NCBI RefSeq assembly: GCF_034043515.1
Contig: NZ_CP138214.1
Span: 1,364,001 to 1,428,000, forward strand
Source of the DNA: Pseudomonas sp. MUP55
Lineage (GTDB): Bacteria; Pseudomonadota; Gammaproteobacteria; Pseudomonadales; Pseudomonadaceae
Reading direction: 5' to 3'
Length of the DNA stretch: 64,000 nt
Shown here: one piece after another, positions 15,377-23,236 of the stretch
Numbering within the stretch: the stretch's first letter is position 1
Layout of the letters: each line of letters starts with the position of its first letter
The notes under the pieces: generated by a model
The model's database searches: none
Told to the model about the DNA's origin: nothing
What the model saw: the letters and a program-made list of their open reading frames with translations, nothing else
Translations under genes and position numbers: made by a program

Positions 15377-15958
15377 ATGGCCTGGAAGCCTGCGCTACAT
15401 ATCCTGCTGTCCCCGATCACCGCCGACACCGGTGCCGTGATCGAGCAGATTCAACTCAAGCCGTTGTTCTACGCGCCACAGAAAGAAGCCCTGGCACGCG
15501 CCGGTGACGACGAGGATGACCAGTTCTTCGAACTGGCAAAACTCGCCACCGGCCTGTCGGAAAAAGAACTGGACCAGCTCAAGCGTCCGGACTACGTCAG
15601 CATTGCGCAATACGTACACGAGATGTCGACCCAGCCTGCATCGTTCTTTCTCGATCAAGCTGCTGTGCCACGAGAATCGTTGGCGGCCGAGCAGGTCGCG
15701 CTGCTGCTTCCCCTTCAAGCGAGCGGTCGCACCCTTACCCACATCACCCTGGAAATGCCTGCGCTGCGCGCCACCAAAGTGATGAAAAAACTGCCCACCA
15801 ACAAAGAGCGTGCCGAGTTCATCACCGCTCATTGCGCTGGGCTGATGATTCCTGACCTCGCCGGCCTGACCGTGCCCGACTGGACCGAACTGCAGGGGCG
15901 CATCGACGATTTTTTAAACAAACCGGCGGACTTCTTTCGGAGCGCGACATCGAAGTGA
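15377..15958 (+). CDS. tail assembly chaperone, short (gpE-like) form
   Basis: 193 residues ending SATSK. It lies between the tube and tape measure genes, where tailed phages encode the chaperone that coats the tape measure. It contains an acidic N-terminal part (RAGDDEDDQFFELAKLATG) and the helix-rich ITLEMPALRATKVMKKLPTN region. A slippery T-TTA-AAC heptamer in the zero frame near its 3' end (15913-15919) should allow -1 frameshifting into a 53-codon extension, giving the longer E' form. ATG 15377 has AAGGA about eight bases upstream. Confidence 0.88.
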   Translation: MAWKPALHILLSPITADTGAVIEQIQLKPLFYAPQKEALARAGDDEDDQFFELAKLATGLSEKELDQLKRPDYVSIAQYVHEMSTQPASFFLDQAAVPRESLAAEQVALLLPLQASGRTLTHITLEMPALRATKVMKKLPTNKERAEFITAHCAGLMIPDLAGLTVPDWTELQGRIDDFLNKPADFFRSATSK

Positions 15959-16080
15959 TCCTCGATGTAGTGCCGCTGGTTTACTTGGTAAACGAAGCGG
16001 AAATTCTCGATTGGGACGCCGGGAAAGCCTTGCGCCGCTACGACATCGCGATCAGTCGCCTTGGCGTCAAACAGGAGTAG
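15913..16080 (+). CDS. -1 frameshift site and E'-type extension of the tail assembly chaperone
   Basis: The zero frame reads TTT TTA AAC, so the canonical slippery heptamer T TTA AAC lies at 15913-15919. After a -1 slip, translation continues from 15919 for 53 codons to TAG at 16078-16080: QTGGLLSERDIEVILDVVP, then LVYLVNEAEILDWDAGKALR, then RYDIAISRLGVKQE. The fused product would be 234 residues. This open frame has no start codon of its own and fills the gap up to the tape measure gene. That is the arrangement of gpE/E' in P2 and G/GT in lambda. Confidence 0.8.
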   Translation, partial: FKQTGGLLSERDIEVILDVVPLVYLVNEAEILDWDAGKALRRYDIAISRLGVKQE

Positions 16081-16086
16081 AGCGGG

Positions 16087-18306
16087 ATGGCAGACAGTAA
16101 TCAAGCGGCTGAGTCGGCCATCGTCACGGACGGCCCGCTGACTCAGGGCCCACTGGAAAAAAGTGGTGCGCAGGCCAGCCTCAAACCTATCGCACAAACG
16201 CTGGCGAGCCCGTCTGAGGCTGTGCCGGGCAGTGCTGGCAATCTGGCGTTGGCATTGGCTGATGCCAGCCTGGAGATCAACCTTTTGGCCACCGGCCAGG
16301 CGCGGCTGGTGGACACGCTCGAGCTGTTCAACGCCTCGTTGCTCAAGCTGATGGACGCCCGGCAAATCGACGCCGCAGATGCGGCGGGGGCGAGCGATAC
16401 ACCTGCCCAAAAGGCGGCCGACTCGGTCACACCGTCGCAGTCACTGGACGCCGCGATGACCGACCTGGACCAGCTGTTGCAGTTCGCCGTGCGCGAGCGC
16501 AAGACGATGCGCGAAGCCAACCTCGCCATGGCATCCGAGCCGATGGTGGCGGCCAGTGGCGCGAGCGCCGTTGACCTTGCGAAGGTCGAGTATGTGGCCG
16601 CCAAGTTGGGTATCGGCAGCGACCGGGTTGACGCCTCTGGCGATATCGACAAAGTCGGGCGCCAGGCAGAGTTGCAACAGTTCGCCCGCGACGCCGCAAT
16701 AATGGCGACGGCCTTCAAGATCGATATCAAGAACGCCGGCGAACTCTTGGGGGGCTGGCGCGAGTCGATGCACCTCGACCGTGCACAAACCCTGGATCTT
16801 GCTGACGCCACAAACGTGTTGGGCAACGTGGTCACGCTCAAGGCCGAGTCGGCGGATATCGCGGCGATCGTACAACACCAGGGCGCTGCCGCGACGCAGG
16901 CGGGCATGAGCCCCGCGCAGGCGGCGGCGCTGTCGGCGGCGTTGCTGAGCGCGGGTAACAGCAAAGGTGCTGCTGGCTTCGGCCTGGAAAAAATCAGTAC
17001 CGCGCTGGCTAAAGGCGACAAGGCCTCCCCTGAACAGCGCAGTGCCTGGGCAGCGCTCAAACTCGATCCCGAAGCCTTGGCTGTCGGGATGAAACACGAT
17101 GCTGCGCAGACCCTGGTGACCGTGCTTGAAGCGCTCAAGTCGCAACCGGCGCAAAGGCAGGCGGCGCTGGCGACGCAGCTGTTCGATGGTAATCAAGCGG
17201 TTCTGAGCCTGGTGCCGACTATCGACCGCGTGAAGCAGGCCTTTTCGCTGGTGGCCGAACCCTCCAGCTACGCCACCTCGGTGCTGGGGGATCAAAGCTC
17301 CGTTGCCCGCCTGGCAGCGGTTCGCGCCGATTCCACCCAGGCACGCCGGCAGGCGTACGAGGCCAGCACCACTCGCCTGGATACCGCCACCGACGCCGCC
17401 CTGGCGCCCCTTGTGGATACCTCGCTGACGGCGATGACCGGCTTGGTCAATGCTGTGAGCTGGTTGGCCGAAGCCCTGCCTCAGGCCACCGCCGCGGTCA
17501 CGTTGGCAGGTGCTGCGCTGGGGCCTTTGATTGCCGGCGTGTTCGATGCCGTGAAAGACAAGGTATTTGAAAAGGTTGCGGGGAAAATTTTTGGCGAGGG
17601 CGCTGCCGGCGGCAACTCGCCCACCCGCCCGCAGCCGTCCGGCGGTAACGACGCACCTACAGGCGAACGCACGCCGGGTTCGGCGCCCCAGAGCCCGCGT
17701 AAAGCGGGGAGGGCCAGCAAAATTACCAGACAGGTTTCGTCGGGGTTGTTGCTGGCAAACGCCGCAGTCGACGTCGTCCAAGGCGCGCGGTCGGGAAATC
17801 TGGGCGAAGCGGTTGGCACCAGCGTGGGCTCGATAGGCGGCGGTGTCGCCGGTGGTTTTGCCGGTGAGTTCGCCGGCATGGCGCTGGGCCGAGCGGTGGG
17901 TACGCTTGCGGGAGCGGTGATCGGTTCGGTGGTGCCGGGTGCCGGCACCGTGCTCGGTGGCGTCATGGGAGGCGTTGCCGGGGGGGCTATCGGCAAAGTG
18001 GTGGGCGGTGCCGTGGGGACGTTCGTCGGCAGCGACGTGGGTGCCTGGCTGGCTGAAAAAGTCATGGGCTCCGAGGATCGCTTGCCGCCTGCGTCGCAGG
18101 TCAGCGACACCCTCACCAACCCTCAAGCCGATAACCGCCAAATCAACTTCGCCCCGCAAATCACTATCAACGCGCCGGAACAAGCCAGCTATGAACAATT
18201 GGCGACGCTCGTGGTGCAACAGATCGAAGCGCAATTTACGCCGCTGTCGATGGATAACCTGCTGGCGACGCGACGTGGTTCGGCACTCACCGATGGAGCT
18301 GTGTGA
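16087..18306 (+). CDS. tape measure protein
   Basis: 739 residues, which sets tail length and is short, as in tailocins. The N-terminal half is helical and alanine-rich (for example DLDQLLQFAVRERKTMREAN and a run of AATQAGMSPAQAAALSAALL). Two hydrophobic regions follow, near 455-490 and a long glycine/alanine-rich stretch around 575-660 that could enter the target membrane. It starts six bases after the chaperone extension stop, with GGAG overlapping that stop. It ends overlapping gpU (TGATG). Confidence 0.95.
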   Translation: MADSNQAAESAIVTDGPLTQGPLEKSGAQASLKPIAQTLASPSEAVPGSAGNLALALADASLEINLLATGQARLVDTLELFNASLLKLMDARQIDAADAAGASDTPAQKAADSVTPSQSLDAAMTDLDQLLQFAVRERKTMREANLAMASEPMVAASGASAVDLAKVEYVAAKLGIGSDRVDASGDIDKVGRQAELQQFARDAAIMATAFKIDIKNAGELLGGWRESMHLDRAQTLDLADATNVLGNVVTLKAESADIAAIVQHQGAAATQAGMSPAQAAALSAALLSAGNSKGAAGFGLEKISTALAKGDKASPEQRSAWAALKLDPEALAVGMKHDAAQTLVTVLEALKSQPAQRQAALATQLFDGNQAVLSLVPTIDRVKQAFSLVAEPSSYATSVLGDQSSVARLAAVRADSTQARRQAYEASTTRLDTATDAALAPLVDTSLTAMTGLVNAVSWLAEALPQATAAVTLAGAALGPLIAGVFDAVKDKVFEKVAGKIFGEGAAGGNSPTRPQPSGGNDAPTGERTPGSAPQSPRKAGRASKITRQVSSGLLLANAAVDVVQGARSGNLGEAVGTSVGSIGGGVAGGFAGEFAGMALGRAVGTLAGAVIGSVVPGAGTVLGGVMGGVAGGAIGKVVGGAVGTFVGSDVGAWLAEKVMGSEDRLPPASQVSDTLTNPQADNRQINFAPQITINAPEQASYEQLATLVVQQIEAQFTPLSMDNLLATRRGSALTDGAV

Positions 18307-18689
18307 TGCGACAACAGATGGTGTTGGGCACTTTTATTTTCGGGCTGTCACGCGGGTTCGCCTACGACACCCTTGATCGTGGAAGCAGTGGAGGCTGGGT
18401 CAACCTGGGCATCATCGCCGGCAAACCCAAGTCCAGCCAAGTGGGGCAGGACCTGGAAACGTTGACCTTGGGCGGCAAGGCGGCGCGTGCCAAGGGCATG
18501 CAGCGCCTGGATGAGTTGCGTGCCCTGCAAGGTCTGCGGGCACCATTGCCGCTGGTGGACGGTTTGGGACGTAACTGGGGATTGTGGACGATCAAGTCGG
18601 TCACCGAAAAACAAGCCGGCGTGATCGACGACGGTACGGCAATGGCGATCGCTTGGTCGCTGGTATTGGAGGAGTTCGTCAATGCGTAG
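18306..18689 (+). CDS. tail protein U
   Basis: 127 residues beginning MRQQMVLGTFIFGLSRGFAY. The WGLWTIKSVTEKQAGVIDDG segment and the closing AMAIAWSLVLEEF strand are typical of P2 gpU, the tail terminator that caps the growing tube. ATG 18306 overlaps the tape-measure stop, and its 3' end overlaps gene X by eight bases. Confidence 0.92.
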   Translation: MRQQMVLGTFIFGLSRGFAYDTLDRGSSGGWVNLGIIAGKPKSSQVGQDLETLTLGGKAARAKGMQRLDELRALQGLRAPLPLVDGLGRNWGLWTIKSVTEKQAGVIDDGTAMAIAWSLVLEEFVNA

Positions 18690-18894
18690 GGTCCGAAGTA
18701 TTGCTGGCGACTCGGTGAACCTGCTGTTGTATCGAGAGCTAGGGCGTTGTGATGATGCCGCGGAGGAAGCGCTGTGGCGCTTGAATCCGCAACTGGCGGA
18801 AAAAGGCCCGGTACTGCCCGCAGGCGTCAGCGTGCTGGTGCCTGAACTGGCGGCGCAGCCGGTCGCGAGCCGGCCGGTTTCAGCCTGGGATTAA
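18682..18894 (+). CDS. tail protein X (LysM-like)
   Basis: 70 residues. The VNLLLYRELGRCDDAAEEAL and LNPQLAEKGPVLPAGVSVLVP segments follow the P2 gpX pattern of a short LysM-like fold. It is needed for tail completion and probably binds the hub or peptidoglycan. It overlaps gpU and is followed after nine bases by gpD. Confidence 0.92.
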   Translation: MRRVRSIAGDSVNLLLYRELGRCDDAAEEALWRLNPQLAEKGPVLPAGVSVLVPELAAQPVASRPVSAWD

Positions 18895-18903
18895 GGAGCG
18901 ATC

Positions 18904-19905
18904 ATGGCACTTGGATTCACACCCGCAGTGGAGCTTTATGGCGCCAATGCCGCGTTGTTCAACGAGCGGTTAGTGGAATGGGAACATACTGACGTAGCCG
19001 GATTCGTATCCGACCAACTCAAGTTGACCCTGGATATCGAGGGCCTTGAAGGCTTGCCCGATCTGGGCGGTAAGATCGGCTTGCGCGTGGGTTACCTTGA
19101 GTCCGGCCTGGTGGATAAGGGCGTCTTCACGATCACTCAGCGTACACCGTCATTCTTCCCGATGCGGCTGGCGCTGGTGGCCACCGCGGCACCGTTCGAT
19201 GAGCCCTCCTTCAAACAGCGCCGCACCGCCAGCCATGGGCCGATAACCTTGGGCGCACTGTTTCGCCAATTGACCAGCCGCTACGGGTTTTCCCCGCGTG
19301 TGGCGCCTGAACTTGAGGGCGAACAGATCGCGCATATCGATCAGACCAATGAAAGCGACATGGCCTTTCTGACCCGGCTGGCCAAACGCTTCGATGCGGT
19401 GGCCAAGCCTGTCGACGAGCTGTATGTGCTGGGGCGCAAAGGCCAGGTCAAGTCGTTGTCGGGCAAGGCGCTGCCGGATGTGCGGTTGTCCGTAACCCAT
19501 GACAATCGCCCGGGTGAGCGCGCCTTCATCAGCGCCAAACTTACCGAAGACAGCCGCGCCAAATACAGCGGCGCGCAAACGTCCTGGTGGGATGCGGCAG
19601 CCGGCAAGAAGCAGGTCGTGGAAGTGGGCATCGCACCCTTCAAGATAGTCACTCAGCGCTACCAGAGCGAAGACGAAGCGCGCTCAGCGGCACAGGGCGA
19701 GATGCGGCGCGTGTGGCGCGAAGGGCTGCTGATCGATGTGGTATGTCCCGGTAATCCGTCGTTGGCCGCTGAAGGGTTGCTTCTGCTGGACGAATCATGG
19801 CCGGGCTTTATGCAGGGGCGCTGGTCGATCAAGAAGGTGACGGCCAGCGGTAAACGAGCAGGCGGCTATCGATGCACGATCCAGGCCAGCGGTTTGTCGG
19901 TGTAA
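18904..19905 (+). CDS. baseplate hub protein D (phage late control D family)
   Basis: 333 residues, P2 gpD-like (related to T4 gp27/VgrG N-termini), which forms the hub joining tube and spike. Features are LVEWEHTDVAGFVSDQLKLT near the start and the segment HIDQTNESDMAFLTRLAKRF near residue 140, a family hallmark. The closing RWSIKKVTASGKRAGGYRCT is also typical. AAGGAG lies six bases before ATG 18904. Despite the family name it is structural here. Confidence 0.95.
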   Translation: MALGFTPAVELYGANAALFNERLVEWEHTDVAGFVSDQLKLTLDIEGLEGLPDLGGKIGLRVGYLESGLVDKGVFTITQRTPSFFPMRLALVATAAPFDEPSFKQRRTASHGPITLGALFRQLTSRYGFSPRVAPELEGEQIAHIDQTNESDMAFLTRLAKRFDAVAKPVDELYVLGRKGQVKSLSGKALPDVRLSVTHDNRPGERAFISAKLTEDSRAKYSGAQTSWWDAAAGKKQVVEVGIAPFKIVTQRYQSEDEARSAAQGEMRRVWREGLLIDVVCPGNPSLAAEGLLLLDESWPGFMQGRWSIKKVTASGKRAGGYRCTIQASGLSV

Positions 19906-19927
19906 TCACTTATTCAGAGTAAAGCCA

Positions 19928-20485
19928 ATGCTGATGACACTTGCCCAGCTTCTGGGTGTAATGCCTGGTGCCCGCCTTCGAGCGGGCATTTTTTTGTCCC
20001 CTTTAAATGCAGCCTTCGTTCGGTACGAGATTGACAACGCCAAACGCATCGCCGCCTTCCTCGCCCAAGTCGGCCACGAATCCGCCGAACTGCGCTACGT
20101 GCGTGAACTGGGCAGCGATCAATACCTCAGCAAGTACGACACCGGCACTCTGGCTGCACGCTTGGGCAATACCCCCGAGGCGGATGGCGATGGCCAGAAA
20201 TACCGGGGGAGGGGGCTGATTCAGGTCACCGGTCGCCGTAACTACCTGTCCTGCAGCCAGGCATTATTTGGCGATGATCGCCTGCTGCAACAACCGCAGC
20301 TGCTGGAGCAGCCCGAATGGGCCTGCGAATCCGCCGCCTGGTTCTGGCAAACCAACGGCCTCAACGAATTGGCCGACAAGGACCAGTTCACCACCATCAC
20401 CCGGCGTATCAACGGCGGCTTGAACGGGCTGCAGGACCGATTGCAACTGTGGGAACGGGCGAAGGCGGTGTTATGCGTTTCCTAG
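19928..20485 (+). CDS. tailocin endolysin, glycoside hydrolase family 19 (chitinase-like)
   Basis: 185 residues. Typical GH19 lysozyme features are AAFLAQVGHESAELRYVREL with the catalytic glutamate, YRGRGLIQVTGRRNY near residue 96, and ACESAAWFWQTNGLNELAD. It cleaves peptidoglycan glycan strands once the holin opens the inner membrane. No signal peptide is visible, which fits holin-dependent release. A second in-frame ATG at 19934 is possible. The 3' end overlaps the spanin gene by 13 bases. Confidence 0.93.
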   Translation: MLMTLAQLLGVMPGARLRAGIFLSPLNAAFVRYEIDNAKRIAAFLAQVGHESAELRYVRELGSDQYLSKYDTGTLAARLGNTPEADGDGQKYRGRGLIQVTGRRNYLSCSQALFGDDRLLQQPQLLEQPEWACESAAWFWQTNGLNELADKDQFTTITRRINGGLNGLQDRLQLWERAKAVLCVS

Positions 20486-20973
20486 ACCTGTGGCGTTGGG
20501 TTGGCGTTTGCCTGCTGCTTGCGCTGGTCTGGCAGGTGCAGGCCTGGCGCTATGGTGCGCAGCTTGAGCGTCAGGCGGCCGGGCATGCGCTGGCGCTCAG
20601 TCAGCAAAACCAGGCCGCGTTCGCACAGCAGCAGGCAGACCAGCAAAAGCGTCTGGCCCTGGAACAGCAACTTAACGCCAACGATCAACACCATGCTCAG
20701 GAGTTGAGCGATGCCCAACGTAACCAAGCTGCTTTGCGCGACCGCCTGGCCACTGCTGATGTGCGGTTGTCAGTCCTTCTCGACGCCACCGACCCCGCCA
20801 GCTGCGCTGCGCTGCCCACCGCCACCACCCCCGGCGGCGTGGTTCATGCAGCCCCACGAGCCCGACTTGACCCGGCGCATGCTCAACGAATTATCCGCAT
20901 CACCGACGACGGCGATAACGCCTTGATCGCCTTGCGTGCCTGCCAGGCCTACGTGCAGGCCGTCGCGCGTTAG
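20473..20973 (+). CDS. inner-membrane spanin (Rz-like)
   Basis: 166 residues. One N-terminal membrane helix (VGVCLLLALVWQVQAW, about 10-25) is followed by a long coiled-coil-like, glutamine-rich periplasmic segment (QNQAAFAQQQADQQKRLALE) and a C-terminal domain with two cysteines. This is the i-spanin pattern. It fuses inner and outer membranes with the o-spanin that is nested within it in the +1 frame. It begins inside the endolysin gene and closes the tailocin cluster. Confidence 0.88.
   Translation: MRFLDLWRWVGVCLLLALVWQVQAWRYGAQLERQAAGHALALSQQNQAAFAQQQADQQKRLALEQQLNANDQHHAQELSDAQRNQAALRDRLATADVRLSVLLDATDPASCAALPTATTPGGVVHAAPRARLDPAHAQRIIRITDDGDNALIALRACQAYVQAVAR
20711..20926 (+). CDS. 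outer-membrane spanin (Rz1-like lipoprotein), nested in the Rz gene
   Basis: 71 residues in a different frame, wholly inside the i-spanin gene. It has a short signal peptide ending LLMCGC, a lipobox with the modified cysteine at residue 20. The mature part is proline-rich (FSTPPTPPAALRCPPPPPP), the hallmark of Rz1. AGGAG lies about seven bases before ATG 20711. The nested arrangement is the same as lambda Rz/Rz1. Confidence 0.85.
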   Translation: MPNVTKLLCATAWPLLMCGCQSFSTPPTPPAALRCPPPPPPAAWFMQPHEPDLTRRMLNELSASPTTAITP

Positions 20974-21054
20974 TCTTTTGATGCACTCTGCAACTTGCAT
21001 GGCCGATGGGCTGCTGTAGGGTAGGCGAACCCCCGCCCATTCCTGGAGACGACC

Positions 21055-21555
21055 GTGAAGGAAATCACTCAACTGGCTGCTGAACTGGGGCGCCGTTTGC
21101 AGGTGCTCAATGCCCATGTCACCACCGCCGAGTCCTGCACCGGCGGCGGGATTGCCGAAGCCATTACGCGGATACCAGGCAGTTCGGCGTGGTTCGAGGC
21201 GGGCTATGTCACCTACTCCAACCGGCAGAAGACCCGGCAGTTGAATGTGCCGGAAAAGCTGTTTGCCAAAGTGGGCGCCGTCAGCCAGGAGGTGGTGGAA
21301 GCGATGGTGCGGGGCGCACAGGAAAAAAGCCTGGCGCGCTTTGCCGTGGCGGTCAGCGGCGTGGCCGGTCCTGACGGTGGCTCGCCGGACAAGCCGGTGG
21401 GCACGGTGTGGCTGGCGTTTGGCGTGGGCGACGAGGTCACGGCCGAGCTTGTGCACTTTCCCGGCAACCGCGATGAGGTCCGCCGACAAACGGTAAAGGC
21501 TGCGCTGGAGGGCTTGTTGCGACGAGCTGCAGCAGAAATAGACAATCAGGGGTAG
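21055..21555 (+). CDS. cinA: CinA/PncC nicotinamide-nucleotide amidase
   Basis: 166 residues, the short C-terminal CinA form that hydrolyses NMN to NaMN in pyridine-nucleotide recycling. Features are [25 protein letters not shown] (read as [20 protein letters not shown] then SSAWF) with the catalytic serine, the YSNRQK segment, and [23 protein letters not shown] 21055 is the start, with GGAG seven bases upstream. It precedes recA by about 80 bp, the usual order, and marks the right border of the tailocin. Confidence 0.95.
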   Translation: MKEITQLAAELGRRLQVLNAHVTTAESCTGGGIAEAITRIPGSSAWFEAGYVTYSNRQKTRQLNVPEKLFAKVGAVSQEVVEAMVRGAQEKSLARFAVAVSGVAGPDGGSPDKPVGTVWLAFGVGDEVTAELVHFPGNRDEVRRQTVKAALEGLLRRAAAEIDNQG

Positions 21556-21582
21556 GCGATCTTCGATCTTTGTGGAACAATA

Positions 21583-21598
21583 CTGTCTACTTATACAG
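21583..21598 (+). promoter_or_regulatory. LexA (SOS) box of recA
   Basis: CTGTCTACTTATACAG matches CTGT-N8-ACAG perfectly. It lies 41 bp before the recA ATG and over the promoter region, as expected for LexA repression of recA. Confidence 0.93.
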
Positions 21599-21638
21599 GT
21601 GTTGGCCGTCAGGCCTTATTGATTACGTGAGGACTTTA

Positions 21639-22697
21639 ATGGACGACAACAAGAAGAAAGCCTTGGCTGCGGCCCTGGGTCAGATCGAACGTCAATTCGG
21701 CAAGGGTGCCGTAATGCGTATGGGCGATCACGACCGTCAGGCGATCCCGGCTATCTCCACTGGCTCTCTGGGTCTGGACATCGCGCTCGGCATTGGCGGC
21801 CTGCCAAAAGGCCGTATCGTTGAAATCTACGGTCCTGAATCTTCCGGTAAGACTACCCTGACCCTGTCGGTGATTGCCCAGGCTCAGAAAATGGGTGCTA
21901 CCTGCGCGTTCGTCGACGCCGAGCACGCCCTGGACCCGGAATACGCCGGCAAACTGGGCGTCAACGTTGACGACCTGCTGGTTTCCCAGCCGGACACCGG
22001 CGAGCAAGCCCTGGAAATCACCGACATGCTGGTGCGCTCAAACGCCATCGACGTGATCGTGGTCGACTCCGTGGCAGCGCTGGTACCGAAGGCAGAAATC
22101 GAAGGCGAAATGGGCGACATGCACGTGGGCCTGCAAGCCCGTCTGATGTCCCAGGCGCTGCGTAAAATCACCGGTAACATCAAGAACGCGAACTGCCTGG
22201 TGATCTTCATCAACCAGATCCGTATGAAGATCGGTGTCATGTTCGGTAGCCCGGAAACCACCACCGGTGGTAACGCGCTGAAGTTCTACGCTTCGGTCCG
22301 TCTGGATATCCGCCGTACCGGCGCGGTGAAGGAAGGTGACGAGGTTGTCGGTAGCGAAACCCGCGTTAAAGTGGTGAAGAACAAGGTAGCTCCACCTTTC
22401 CGTCAAGCAGAGTTCCAGATTCTGTATGGCAAGGGCATCTACCTGAACGGCGAGATGATCGACTTGGGCGTGCTGCACGGTTTCGTCGAGAAGTCCGGTG
22501 CCTGGTATGCCTACAACGGCAGCAAGATCGGTCAGGGCAAGGCCAACTCGGCCAAGTTCCTGGCGGACAACCCCGATATCGCCGCCACGCTTGAGAAGCA
22601 GATTCGCGACAAGCTGCTGACCGCAGCGCCAGACGTCAAAGCAGCCGCCAACCGCGCGCCGGTTGACGAGATGGAAGAAGTCGACACTGACGTCTGA
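21639..22697 (+). CDS. recA: recombinase RecA
   Basis: 352 residues. It polymerises on single-stranded DNA, drives strand exchange and acts as co-protease for LexA and phage-type repressors. The Walker A is GPESSGKTT near residue 66. The DNA-binding loops lie around residues 157-164 and 195-209 ([20 protein letters not shown]), and the acidic tail ends EEVDTDV. ATG 21639 follows a GAGG. It is probably cotranscribed with recX nine bases downstream. It lies next to the tailocin whose repressor it is expected to trigger. Confidence 0.99.
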   Translation: MDDNKKKALAAALGQIERQFGKGAVMRMGDHDRQAIPAISTGSLGLDIALGIGGLPKGRIVEIYGPESSGKTTLTLSVIAQAQKMGATCAFVDAEHALDPEYAGKLGVNVDDLLVSQPDTGEQALEITDMLVRSNAIDVIVVDSVAALVPKAEIEGEMGDMHVGLQARLMSQALRKITGNIKNANCLVIFINQIRMKIGVMFGSPETTTGGNALKFYASVRLDIRRTGAVKEGDEVVGSETRVKVVKNKVAPPFRQAEFQILYGKGIYLNGEMIDLGVLHGFVEKSGAWYAYNGSKIGQGKANSAKFLADNPDIAATLEKQIRDKLLTAAPDVKAAANRAPVDEMEEVDTDV

Positions 22698-22705
22698 AGC
22701 AAACG

Positions 22706-23173
22706 ATGACTGTTGTACTGGATACACTCGTCGCCGTTCGGCGCACTGCGATGGACCTGCTCGCACGCCGCGAGCATGGTCGAGTCGAGCTGACACGCAA
22801 ATTGCGTCAGCGCGGCGCAGAGCCTGAAATGATCGAAACAGCCCTCGACCGCTTGACGGAAGAGGGTTTGTTGTCGGAATCCCGATACCTCGAAAGCTTT
22901 GTGTCCTACCGCGCCCGCTCCGGTTATGGCCCTGCGCGAATTCGCGAAGAGTTGAGCCAGCGTGGCCTGCAACGTGCCGATATCGACCTCGCCTTGCGTG
23001 AGTGCGGTATCAGTTGGCAGTCGCAGTTGGAAGAGACTTGGCGCCGCAAGTTTTCAGGTCATCTTCCTATAGATGCTAAAGAGCGCGCCAAGCAAGGGCG
23101 CTTCCTGAGTTATCGTGGGTTTTCGATGGACATGATCAGTCGCTTGTTAAGCGGCCGAGACATGGATGACTGA
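22706..23173 (+). CDS. recX: RecA regulator RecX
   Basis: 155 residues. It binds and limits RecA filaments. The repeated three-helix units are visible: [20 protein letters not shown] near residue 13, then [17 protein letters not shown] [20 protein letters not shown] near 45, then [23 protein letters not shown] 22706 is used. It follows recA at nine bases and ends before a strong terminator. Confidence 0.96.
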   Translation: MTVVLDTLVAVRRTAMDLLARREHGRVELTRKLRQRGAEPEMIETALDRLTEEGLLSESRYLESFVSYRARSGYGPARIREELSQRGLQRADIDLALRECGISWQSQLEETWRRKFSGHLPIDAKERAKQGRFLSYRGFSMDMISRLLSGRDMDD

Positions 23174-23189
23174 ATGCCACAAAAACGAT

Positions 23190-23224
23190 AGGCCCACTAT
23201 GAAAATAGTGGGCCTTTTTTTTTG
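23190..23224 (+). terminator. intrinsic terminator of recA-recX
   Basis: AGGCCCACTAT (23190-23200), a GAAA loop, then ATAGTGGGCCT (23205-23215) and about nine T. The symmetric stem could also serve the convergent LOG gene. Confidence 0.92.
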
Positions 23225-23236
23225 CCCGCAAAAAAC

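Larger units (their letters stand above)
6908..20973 (+). other. contractile-tail bacteriocin (tailocin) cluster
   Basis: Regulator, leader, lysis genes and a complete contractile tail (spike, baseplate W/J/I, fibre, sheath, tube, chaperone, tape measure, U, X, D) are present. Portal, terminase, capsid, integrase and replication genes are absent. It lies between mutS and cinA-recA, the known tailocin site of the fluorescens group. This fits a headless defensive particle better than a prophage. Confidence 0.93.

Noticed and set aside
16441..18234. 597-codon minus-strand frame opposite the tape measure gene
   Set aside because: Low-complexity His/Arg-rich translation, antisense to a clear tape measure protein with proper start and operon spacing.
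6908..20973. Complete temperate prophage
   Set aside because: No integrase, attachment repeats, replication, terminase, portal or capsid genes, and the location is the known tailocin site.
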